From: JAUREX01 sp964472135
Lineage (GTDB): Bacteria > Pseudomonadota > Alphaproteobacteria > Rhodobacterales > Rhodobacteraceae
Direction: 5' to 3'
Length of the DNA: 6,186 bases
Assembly: GCA_964472135.1 (NCBI GenBank)
Contig: CAYYJB010000100.1
Coordinates: forward strand, 1-6,186
The notes beneath the pieces were generated by a model. The model saw only the letters and a list, made by a program, of their open reading frames with translations, was not told the DNA's origin and did no database searches. Shown here piece by piece: positions 1-6,139 of this stretch (position 1 is the first letter of the stretch; each line of letters starts with the position of its first letter). The position numbers and the translations under genes are program-made.

Positions 1-1205
<1,205 letters not shown>

Positions 1206-1209
1206 GGCG

Positions 1210-1482
1210 TCAGCCCCGCCCGTTCGGCCGCCCGTTCGCCTTCCCGTCGCGTCGGCCGGGCGCGCCCCTGCCCTTGCCGGCCTGCGCGGCGTTCGCCTCG
1301 GCGATGCGCCGCGCCGCATCGGCGGCGGCGCGCAATTCTTCCGCGATCTCCTCGGCCTCGTCGGGTTCGAAATCGAGCGGCAGCGACACGCCCCCGCCCT
1401 CGACATGGATGCGCACCATCCCGAGCGTCGTCGGCCCGATCTGGAGGTTCGCGGCGATGTCGCTGTCGTCGTTGATGCCCAT
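1210..1482 (-). CDS. Small DUF6324-type protein of unknown function
   Basis: A 90-residue protein of unknown function. The N-terminal part (MGINDDSDIAANLQIGPTT, then a beta-rich MVRIHVEGGGVSLPLDF stretch) resembles, from memory, the short conserved DUF6324 proteins of Rhodobacterales. Residues about 40-60 are an acidic/alanine helix (DEAEEIAEELRAAADAARR). Residues 69-90 are a Gly/Arg/Asn-rich basic tail with seven Lys/Arg and one Asp, partly made by a 12-base tandem repeat. There is no signal peptide or membrane segment, so it is probably cytosolic. The ATG at 1480-1482 has a GGAG ribosome site (1490-1493) at 7-base spacing, which supports this start. It converges on ftsH with a 4-base gap and is divergent from tRNA-His. 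Strong third-position GC and the good ribosome site argue for a real gene; no function can be given. The family name is from recollection of the motif. Confidence 0.8.
   Translation of the reverse strand: MGINDDSDIAANLQIGPTTLGMVRIHVEGGGVSLPLDFEPDEAEEIAEELRAAADAARRIAEANAAQAGKGRGAPGRRDGKANGRPNGRG
1216..1239 (-). repeat. 12-base tandem repeat in the tail of the DUF6324-type gene
   Basis: Two adjacent 12-base units (1216-1227 and 1228-1239) match at 11 of 12 positions. On the minus strand they encode the repeated NGRP/NGRG at the extreme C-terminus of the small protein. The unit length is a multiple of three, so copy-number change would keep the frame. It is likely a slippage product in a tolerant tail. 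Confidence 0.7.
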
Positions 1483-1506
1483 CTCGGCGCTCCGTGCTCA
1501 GGGCTC

Positions 1507-1535
1507 GGACTAGCGCGCGCCGGGGCGGGGTGCAA
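1507..1535 (-). promoter_or_regulatory. Candidate promoter for the DUF6324-type gene
   Basis: On the minus strand, a -35-like TTGCAC (bases 1535-1530) and a weak -10-like TAGTCC (1512-1507) are separated by 17 bases. A start about 7 bases further on would give a leader of roughly 18-20 bases, ending with the GGAG site and the ATG at 1482. The -35 match is fair and the -10 is poor, so this rests mainly on spacing and position. Confidence 0.35.
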
Positions 1536-1545
1536 CTCCCGGCCC

Positions 1546-1574
1546 TTGCAATCCGCGCACGCTCTGGCTATGCC
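1546..1574 (+). promoter_or_regulatory. Candidate promoter for tRNA-His
   Basis: TTGCAA (1546-1551) and TATGCC (1569-1574) are spaced by exactly 17 bases. They end 9 bases before the first base of the mature tRNA, implying a 5' leader of only a few bases. The -35 is close to the sigma-70 consensus and the -10 keeps the leading TAT. The location directly before a stable-RNA gene supports it. Confidence 0.5.
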
Positions 1575-1583
1575 CGGGCGCGT

Positions 1584-1660
1584 GCCGCCTTAGCTCAGTT
1601 GGTTAGAGCACCAGATTGTGGATCTGGGGGTCCCCCGTTCGAGCCGGGGAGGCGGTACCA
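1584..1660 (+). tRNA. tRNA-His (anticodon GTG)
   Basis: A complete 77-base cloverleaf with an encoded CCA end. The acceptor stem pairs GCCGCCT (1584-1590) with AGGCGGT, giving a terminal G1:U72 pair. The D arm is GCTC...GAGC, the anticodon stem is CCAGA/TCTGG with loop TTGTGGA and anticodon GTG at 1618-1620, the variable loop is GGGTC, and the T arm is CCCCG-TTCGAGC-CGGGG. Base 73 is A, followed by CCA at 1658-1660, and the base before position 1 is T. The usual bacterial tRNA-His identity pair G-1:C73 is therefore not encoded. This matches the known alphaproteobacterial variant, in which HisRS co-evolved to accept A73 without G-1. It is preceded by a well-placed promoter. No terminator-like hairpin with a T run follows it, and bases 1661-1710 hold nothing recognisable. 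Confidence 0.97.
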
Positions 1661-1710
1661 CCCCGATCCCCCCGTGCGGCATCCGGCGCCAGGACGGCCC
1701 TCGCGCGCGC

Positions 1711-2487
1711 TCAGACCAGCATCTTGGTGTCGCCGTCGACGGCAAGGGCCTGACCCGTGATCCGCCGTGCCGCCGGGCCCGCCAGAAAGAGCACCTGCGC
1801 CGCCACATCGTCGGCCGTGACGTAATCGGGGATCGAGGTATAGCCGAAGGCCGCCGCCTCGATCTCGGCGAAGCTGCGCCCCAGGCGCTGGGCCTTGGCC
1901 TCGAGCACGCGACGCTGGCGGTCGCCCGCGACGATGCCGGGCAGCACGGCATTGACGCGGATGCGCTCGGCCCCGAGTTCCGCCGCGAGCGATTTGGTCA
2001 GCCCGATCACGCCCCATTTCGCCGCGGCGTAGGGCGTGCGCATCGGAAAGCCCACCTTGCCCGCGACCGAGGAGATGTTGACGATCGAGGCGTTCGCGCT
2101 CAGGCGCAGATGGCGGATCGCGGCGCGGGTGACGTAGAACTGGCTGAAGAGGCAGGTCGCGATGCAGGCGTGCAGCGCCTCGTCGCCGACCTCGGCGATG
2201 GGGGCGGTCGGGCCCGCGATGCCCGCGTTGTTGACGACGCAATCGATGCCGCCCATGGCCTCGGCCGCCGCCCCGACCCAGCGCGTCACCGCCGCGCTGT
2301 CCGAGACGTCGCAGGTCGCGGCCGCGATCGCGGGTTGCGCGCGGCGCAGATCGGCCACAGCCTCGGCGTCGATGTCGCAGACCGCGACGCGCGCGCCCGC
2401 CTCGGCGAAGCGTTCGGCGATGCGCCGCCCGATCCCGCTCGCGCCCGCCGTGACGATGACGCGCAGCCCGCTGAGTTCCGGTGCCAT
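1711..2487 (-). CDS. SDR-family NAD(P)-dependent oxidoreductase
   Basis: A 258-residue classical short-chain dehydrogenase/reductase, expected to be a soluble cytosolic enzyme interconverting an alcohol and a carbonyl. The Rossmann motif is TAGASGIG (13-20), with Ala where the common motif has Gly. An Asp at the end of the second strand (CDID, residue 38) suggests NAD(H) over NADP(H). Also visible are NNAG (86-89), the active-site Ser (S140 in NISSVAG), Tyr153 and Lys157 (YAAAK), and the C-terminal GQALAVDGD. By alignment in my head, the fourth catalytic residue, normally Asn in a V/I-N-L segment, is Cys112 (IATCLFSQF). The ATG directly follows the hydrolase stop (TGAATG) and has a strong GGAGG site inside the end of that gene, so the two are co-translated. 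The substrate cannot be read from sequence. SDR membership is certain. Confidence 0.95.
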   Translation of the reverse strand: MAPELSGLRVIVTAGASGIGRRIAERFAEAGARVAVCDIDAEAVADLRRAQPAIAAATCDVSDSAAVTRWVGAAAEAMGGIDCVVNNAGIAGPTAPIAEVGDEALHACIATCLFSQFYVTRAAIRHLRLSANASIVNISSVAGKVGFPMRTPYAAAKWGVIGLTKSLAAELGAERIRVNAVLPGIVAGDRQRRVLEAKAQRLGRSFAEIEAAAFGYTSIPDYVTADDVAAQVLFLAGPAARRITGQALAVDGDTKMLV

Positions 2488-3309
2488 TCAGCCCCCCTCC
2501 AGCCCGTCGAACAGGGTTGCGACAAGCGCACTGTCGGGCAGGCAGAGCGCGTCGATCACGTCGAAGTGGTGGCGCCCAGGATCGACCGTCCAGGGGGCGT
2601 CCCATTCCTCGGCCAGGAGGCGGGCCTGCCACAGGAAGGCCGGCCGCTCGGCCCCGCCCACCCAGACATGGGCGGCGCAACCGGGCCGGCGGGGCAGGAA
2701 GGCGGGGCTCTCGGCCTCGGCCTCGGCCGCGTCGATCCCGAGGCGGTCGTTCATCGGGGTCGCCATCAGGGGCGCGAGATCGGCCAAGGGCGAGATCGGC
2801 ACGACGCGCCGCACCCGCGCCGCGACGGCCGGGGGCAGGGGCGCATCGGCGCAGCCCATCCGCGCGGCGAGGTGCCCTCCCGCCGAATGCCCCGTCACCA
2901 CCACGGGCCCGGCAACCAGCGCCGCCGCCGCCGTCACGGCCGCGCCGATCTCTCGCGTGATGGCGCCGATGCGGGCCTCGGGCGCGAGCGTGTAGGACGG
3001 CAGCGCCACCGCCCAGCCGCGCGCCAGCGCGCCCGCTGCAAGGTGAGTCCAGTCCGACCGCCCGAAGGCCAGCCAATAGCCGCCATGGACAAAGACGAGC
3101 AGCCCCCGCGCCGCGCCTTCGGGCAGGCAGAGATCGAAGCGCTGGCGCGCGCCCGCCCCATAGGCCAGATCGCAGCGCGCGCGCGCCCCGAGGCCCGCGC
3201 GAAACGCCGCCGCCGCGGCGGCCCAGCGCGGCGGATAGCCATCCGCCCCCGCAATCGTCGGGGCGTTGGCATAGGCATCGCCTGCCGTACGGTTCATTCC
3301 CTGCGCCAT
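2488..3309 (-). CDS. Alpha/beta hydrolase, arylformamidase-like esterase
   Basis: A 273-residue alpha/beta hydrolase. HGGYW (75-79) is the oxyanion-hole signature typical of kynurenine formamidase/arylformamidase-like esterases. The nucleophile elbow is GHSAGG (140-145, Ser142), the likely catalytic His is in HHFDV (247-248), and the likely acid is Glu221 in GAERPAF. There is no signal peptide, so it is probably cytosolic. A CTCGGC triplicate at 2710-2727 encodes an AEAEAE run. I chose the ATG at 3307-3309 because GGGGAA precedes it at ribosome-site distance. The ATG at 3295-3297 (start MNRTAGDAYANAP) is closer to where family similarity begins but has a purine tract touching the start codon. 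The ATG at 3349-3351 is unlikely because it would leave little room for a promoter. It is first gene of an operon with the SDR and divergent from gabD. The true substrate may be an ester or amide other than formylkynurenine. Confidence 0.88.
   Translation of the reverse strand: MAQGMNRTAGDAYANAPTIAGADGYPPRWAAAAAAFRAGLGARARCDLAYGAGARQRFDLCLPEGAARGLLVFVHGGYWLAFGRSDWTHLAAGALARGWAVALPSYTLAPEARIGAITREIGAAVTAAAALVAGPVVVTGHSAGGHLAARMGCADAPLPPAVAARVRRVVPISPLADLAPLMATPMNDRLGIDAAEAEAESPAFLPRRPGCAAHVWVGGAERPAFLWQARLLAEEWDAPWTVDPGRHHFDVIDALCLPDSALVATLFDGLEGG
2496..2500 (-). promoter_or_regulatory. Ribosome binding site of the SDR gene
   Basis: GGAGG on the minus strand lies 8 bases before the SDR ATG, inside the last codons of the hydrolase (the LEGG end). 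The hydrolase TGA and the SDR ATG touch. This is a classic arrangement for translational coupling and fixes the SDR start. Confidence 0.85.
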
Positions 3310-3371
3310 GCGTTCCCCAGCGTGATCCCTCGCGCGCCCGAACCCTTCCATATCTGGACATTCCGCGCCGC

Positions 3372-3383
3372 GCCATGCATGGC
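3372..3383. promoter_or_regulatory. 12-base perfect palindrome in the divergent control region
   Basis: GCCATGCATGGC reads the same on both strands, and two further pairs match beyond one mismatch (3369-3386). It sits in the 104 bases between the divergent hydrolase and gabD starts, the only place from which both transcription units can be controlled. About 15-25 bases to its left lies the AT-richest spot of the region (CATATC, 3349-3354), a possible -10 for either direction, flanked by an imperfect TCCA-N4-TGGA inverted repeat (3347-3358). No convincing -35 is visible, which would suit activator-dependent promoters. Operator function is inference. Confidence 0.4.
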
Positions 3384-3403
3384 TCGCGCATCAGTCCCAT
3401 GCC

Positions 3404-3408
3404 GGAGG
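3404..3408 (+). promoter_or_regulatory. Ribosome binding site that sets the gabD start
   Basis: A full GGAGG ends 5 bases before the ATG at 3414. It overlaps the codons that would follow the upstream in-frame ATGs (3375 and 3399), so those are unlikely to be starts. Confidence 0.85.
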
Positions 3409-3413
3409 CAGCC

Positions 3414-4892
3414 ATGCTCGACACCGCATCCGATCTGCGCGCGCAACTGCGCGATCCCTCGCTCATCGCGACGAAGGCCTATGTCGCGGGGCAGTGGATC
3501 GACGCCGACGACGGCTCGACCTTCGCGGTGACCAACCCCGCCCGCGGCGACGTGATCTGCGAGGTGCCGAACCTCGGCCGGGCCGAGGTCGCGCGCGCCA
3601 TCGCCGCCGCCGACACCGCGATGCAGGGCTGGAAGGCCCGCACCGCCAAGGAGCGCGCCAACATCCTGCGCGCCTGGTTCAACCTGATGATGGAGAACCA
3701 GGACGACCTCGCGCGGATCCTCACGGCCGAGATGGGCAAGCCCTTCGCCGAGGCCAAGGGCGAGATCGCCTATGGCGCCTCGTTCATCGAATGGTTCGCC
3801 GAGGAGGCCAAGCGCATCTACGGCGAGACGATCCCGGGCCACCAGCCCGACAAGCGCATCACCGTCCTGCGCCAGCCGATCGGGGTCGTGGCCTCGATCA
3901 CGCCGTGGAATTTCCCCAACGCCATGATCACCCGCAAATGCGGCCCGGCCCTTGCCGCGGGCTGCGGCTTCGTCGGCAGGCCGGCCTCCGAGACGCCGCT
4001 CTCGGCGCTCGCGCTCGCGGTGCTGGCAGAGCGCGCCGGACTGCCCGCGGGCATCTTCTCGGTCGTGACCTCGCGGCGGTCCTCCGAGGTCGGGCGCGAG
4101 ATGTGCGAGAACCCCAAGATCCGAAAGCTGACCTTCACCGGCTCGACCGAGGTCGGGCGGATCCTGCTGCGCCAGGCGGCCGACCAGGTGCTGAAATGCT
4201 CGATGGAGCTCGGCGGCAACGCCCCCTTCATCGTCTTCGACGACGCCGACCTCGATCAGGCGGTGGCGGGTGCCATCATGTCGAAATACCGCAACAACGG
4301 CCAGACCTGCGTCTGCGCCAACCGCATCTATGTGCAGGCGGGCGTCTATGACGCGTTTGCCGCCAAGCTCGGCGCCGCGGTCGCGAAGCTGCGCGTGGGC
4401 GACGGGCTGTCGGAGACGGTGGAGCTTGGCCCGCTCGTCAACATGGCCGCCGTCGAGAAGGTCGAGGAGCACATCGCCGACGCCGTCGCCAAGGGCGGCA
4501 AGGTCGTGGCCGGCGGCAAGCGGCACGCCCGCGGGGGGTCGTTCTTCGAACCCACGATCATCACCGGCGTCACCCAGTCGATGGCGGTCGCGCAGGAGGA
4601 GACCTTCGGCCCCCTCGCGCCGCTCTTCCGTTTCGAGACCGAGGCAGAGGCGATCGCCTATGCCAACGACACGATCTTCGGCCTCGCCGCCTATTTCTAC
4701 GCCCGCGACATCGGCCGCATCACGCGCGTGCAGGAGGCGCTGGAATACGGCATCGTCGGCGTCAACACCGGCATCATCTCGACCGAGGTCGCGCCCTTCG
4801 GCGGCGTCAAGCAATCGGGGCTGGGCCGCGAGGGTTCGCGCCACGGGATCGAGGACTTCCTCGAGATGAAATACGTCTGCCTCAGCGTCTGA
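3414..4892 (+). CDS. gabD: Succinate-semialdehyde dehydrogenase, GabD type
   Basis: A 492-residue cytosolic aldehyde dehydrogenase that oxidises succinate semialdehyde to succinate with NAD(P)+, the last step of GABA-type catabolism. Length fits the family (about 480-490). Seen in order: TPWNFP (163-168, Asn166), ITRK (172-175) typical of succinate-semialdehyde dehydrogenases, the nucleotide turn FTGSTEVGR (241-249), the general base Glu265 in ELGG, nucleophile Cys299 in GQTCVCANR with a second Cys at 301, EETFGP (395-400), and PFGGVKQSGLGREG near 461-474. The close match through the C-terminus favours GabD over other aldehyde dehydrogenases. Residue 189 is Arg (GRPASETP) where many family members have the cofactor-contacting Lys of K-P-A/S. 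It is divergent from the hydrolase-SDR operon and shares its control region. The exact substrate could still be a related semialdehyde. Confidence 0.93.
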   Translation: MLDTASDLRAQLRDPSLIATKAYVAGQWIDADDGSTFAVTNPARGDVICEVPNLGRAEVARAIAAADTAMQGWKARTAKERANILRAWFNLMMENQDDLARILTAEMGKPFAEAKGEIAYGASFIEWFAEEAKRIYGETIPGHQPDKRITVLRQPIGVVASITPWNFPNAMITRKCGPALAAGCGFVGRPASETPLSALALAVLAERAGLPAGIFSVVTSRRSSEVGREMCENPKIRKLTFTGSTEVGRILLRQAADQVLKCSMELGGNAPFIVFDDADLDQAVAGAIMSKYRNNGQTCVCANRIYVQAGVYDAFAAKLGAAVAKLRVGDGLSETVELGPLVNMAAVEKVEEHIADAVAKGGKVVAGGKRHARGGSFFEPTIITGVTQSMAVAQEETFGPLAPLFRFETEAEAIAYANDTIFGLAAYFYARDIGRITRVQEALEYGIVGVNTGIISTEVAPFGGVKQSGLGREGSRHGIEDFLEMKYVCLSV

Positions 4893-4904
4893 GGGGGCAG
4901 GGGG

Positions 4905-4924
4905 CGCGGGTCACTTGACCCGCG
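4905..4924. terminator. GC-rich hairpin between convergent gabD and the DUF2147 gene
   Basis: CGCGGGTC and GACCCGCG form a perfect 8-base-pair stem with an ACTT loop. It starts 12 bases after the gabD stop and contains the stop codon of the convergent DUF2147 gene. It could act in both directions. There is no T tract on either side, so it is not a textbook intrinsic terminator. Confidence 0.5.
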
Positions 4925-5297
4925 TCCACTCCTGCGCGCGGCAGATGATGAGGACGCAGCCCGAGACCGCCAGCGTATCGCCCGCGAGCGTCATCTTCGA
5001 GGCATAGGTCTGGTCGCGGTCCGGCGCCCAGATCGTGCCGCCGCCATAGGCGCCGTCGCCCTTCGCGGCCATGTCCCACACGATCGCGCGCCCGATGTTC
5101 GCCGAGGCGACCTTCTTTCCGGCGCCGTCGAAGGATTCGCGCAGCGTCGCGCAAAGTTTCTCGCCGCAGGGGGCGAATTCGACGATCCCGAAATTGCCGT
5201 TGTCATCGGGCTGGGTCTTCCAGCGGCCGAGGACAGGGTCGGCGGCGGCGGGCAGGGCGAAAAGGCAGGCGATGGCGGCGGCGATCAGGGTGCGCAC
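4911..5297 (-). CDS. Secreted DUF2147-family protein
   Basis: A 128-residue protein of the DUF2147 type, with no known reaction. Residues 1-19 are a Sec signal peptide: MRT, a hydrophobic core, then PAAA before Asp20. The mature protein of about 109 residues is therefore exported to the periplasm. The family hallmark GRWKT (24-28) and the DDNG segment follow; the rest is beta-rich. Four cysteines remain in the mature part (44, 49, 114, 119) and could form two disulfides. The start is GTG at 5295-5297, supported by a GGAG site (5305-5308) with 7-base spacing. It is convergent with gabD (18 bases apart) and divergent from hisA. The position next to his genes does not imply a histidine role. The domain assignment rests on recognising the GxW motif and overall pattern. 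Confidence 0.87.
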   Translation of the reverse strand: MRTLIAAAIACLFALPAAADPVLGRWKTQPDDNGNFGIVEFAPCGEKLCATLRESFDGAGKKVASANIGRAIVWDMAAKGDGAYGGGTIWAPDRDQTYASKMTLAGDTLAVSGCVLIICRAQEWTRVK

Positions 5298-5329
5298 GGC
5301 GAAACTCCGGGATTGGGGGCTATCTCTTC

Positions 5330-5359
5330 AGTATCTGCGCGCCCGGCCCCGTCGCGCAA
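5330..5359 (-). promoter_or_regulatory. Candidate promoter for the DUF2147 gene
   Basis: On the minus strand, TTGCGC (5359-5354) and GATACT (5335-5330) are spaced by 18 bases, a fair sigma-70-like pair. A start near 5323 would give a leader of about 25 bases holding the GGAG site. It lies in an AT-richer pocket of an otherwise GC-rich spacer. Confidence 0.45.
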
Positions 5360-5377
5360 GGGGGTTCTTGGCAAGTT

Positions 5378-5401
5378 CCGTCCCCCGTGCGAAAGGGACG
5401 G
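5378..5401 (+). other. Hairpin in the presumed hisA leader
   Basis: CCGTCCC (5378-5384) and GGGACGG (5395-5401) form a perfect 7-base-pair stem with a 10-base loop, ending just before the purine-rich ribosome site of hisA (AAGGCGGA, 5405-5412). It has no T run. I see no histidine-rich leader peptide, so classical his attenuation is not supported. Its role, if any, is unknown. Confidence 0.4.
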
Positions 5402-5416
5402 CGAAAGGCGGACGGC

Positions 5417-6139
5417 ATGATCCTTTTCCCGGCGATCGACCTCAAGGACGGGGCCTGCGTGCGCCTCGTGCAGGGCGACATGGCGCGCGCGACGGTCTTC
5501 GGCCGCGATCCGGCCCAGCAGGCGGGGGCCTTCGCGGCGGCCGGCTGTCGCTGGCTGCACCTCGTCGATCTCAACGGCGCCTTCGCCGGCCGGCCCGTCA
5601 ATGGCGATGCGGTCGAGGCAATTCTTTCGGCCGTCGCGATCCCCTGCCAGCTCGGCGGCGGCATCCGCGACCGCGCCACCATCGACTTCTGGCTCTCGCG
5701 CGGGGTGGCGCGGGTCATCCTCGGGACCGTCGCGGTCGAGGATCCGGCGCTGGTGCGCGCGGCCGCGCGTGCCCATCCGGGGCGCATCGCGGTCGGGATC
5801 GACGCGCGGGCGGGGCGCGTCGCGACACGCGGCTGGGCCGAGGTGACCGACATCACGGCCCCCGATCTGGCGCGCGGCTTCGAGGATGCGGGCGTCGCGG
5901 CCATCATCTATACCGACATCGACCGCGACGGCGCGATGGGCGGGCCCAACATCGCCGCGACCGAGGCGCTCGCCCGCGCCGTCACCATCCCGGTCATCGC
6001 CTCGGGCGGGGTGTCGTCGATGGCCGACCTCATCGCGCTGCGCGACACGGGCGTGATCGCGGGCGCGATCTCGGGCCGGGCGCTCTATGACGGCGCGATC
6101 GACCTCGGCGCGGCGCTCAGGCTGCTCGGCGCATGCTGA
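5417..6139 (+). CDS. hisA: ProFAR isomerase HisA
   Basis: A 240-residue (beta/alpha)8-barrel isomerase that converts ProFAR to PRFAR, the fourth step of histidine biosynthesis, in the cytosol. Catalytic Asp8 (FPAIDLKDG) and Asp129 (VGIDARAG) are present, as are the phosphate-binding loops QLGGGIRD (78-85) and ASGGVSS (195-201) and the closing GRALYDGAIDL. Length matches the family (about 240-245). The ATG at 5417 is chosen over the in-frame GTG at 5387 because MILFPAIDLKDG is the usual start and AAGGCGGA precedes it. Its end overlaps the hisF start by 7 bases, so the two are co-transcribed and probably translationally coupled. The gene just upstream is the divergent DUF2147 gene, so hisA heads this transcription unit within the window. 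A clear promoter for it was not found. Confidence 0.97.
   Translation: MILFPAIDLKDGACVRLVQGDMARATVFGRDPAQQAGAFAAAGCRWLHLVDLNGAFAGRPVNGDAVEAILSAVAIPCQLGGGIRDRATIDFWLSRGVARVILGTVAVEDPALVRAAARAHPGRIAVGIDARAGRVATRGWAEVTDITAPDLARGFEDAGVAAIIYTDIDRDGAMGGPNIAATEALARAVTIPVIASGGVSSMADLIALRDTGVIAGAISGRALYDGAIDLGAALRLLGAC

Noticed and set aside
1582..1660. Canonical tRNA-His reading with G-1 paired to C73
   Set aside because: Shifting the acceptor stem to begin at T1583 would make C1659 the discriminator, but it breaks the standard TA at positions 8-9 and loses the T7:A66 pair and the encoded CCA. The unshifted fold is perfect.
3310..3351. Hydrolase start at the ATG at 3349-3351
   Set aside because: It would add 14 residues (beginning MEGFGRARDH) lacking family similarity, has no good ribosome site, and would overlap the AT-rich spot that best fits a promoter.
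1584..3413. Possible genomic island inserted at the tRNA-His 3' end
   Set aside because: tRNA 3' ends are common integration sites, but there is no integrase, no second copy of the tRNA 3' sequence in the window, and the codon and GC character of the following genes matches the rest.
1595..3531. Very long open frames on both strands (over 600 codons each) across the hydrolase-SDR region
   Set aside because: They are Arg/Gly/Ala/Pro-rich shadow frames caused by high GC. They cross gene boundaries, the tRNA and the divergent control region, and show no domain motifs, while the SDR and hydrolase frames carry complete catalytic motifs.
3294..4844. Antisense open frame of about 516 codons opposite gabD
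   Set aside because: It has a low-complexity composition rich in Asp, Arg, Gly, His and Leu, typical of the frame opposite a GC-rich gene. It has no motifs, and it runs through the control region into the hydrolase start.
5387..5416. GTG start of hisA giving ten extra residues
   Set aside because: It overlaps the leader hairpin, has no ribosome site, and the standard HisA N-terminus begins at the ATG at 5417.
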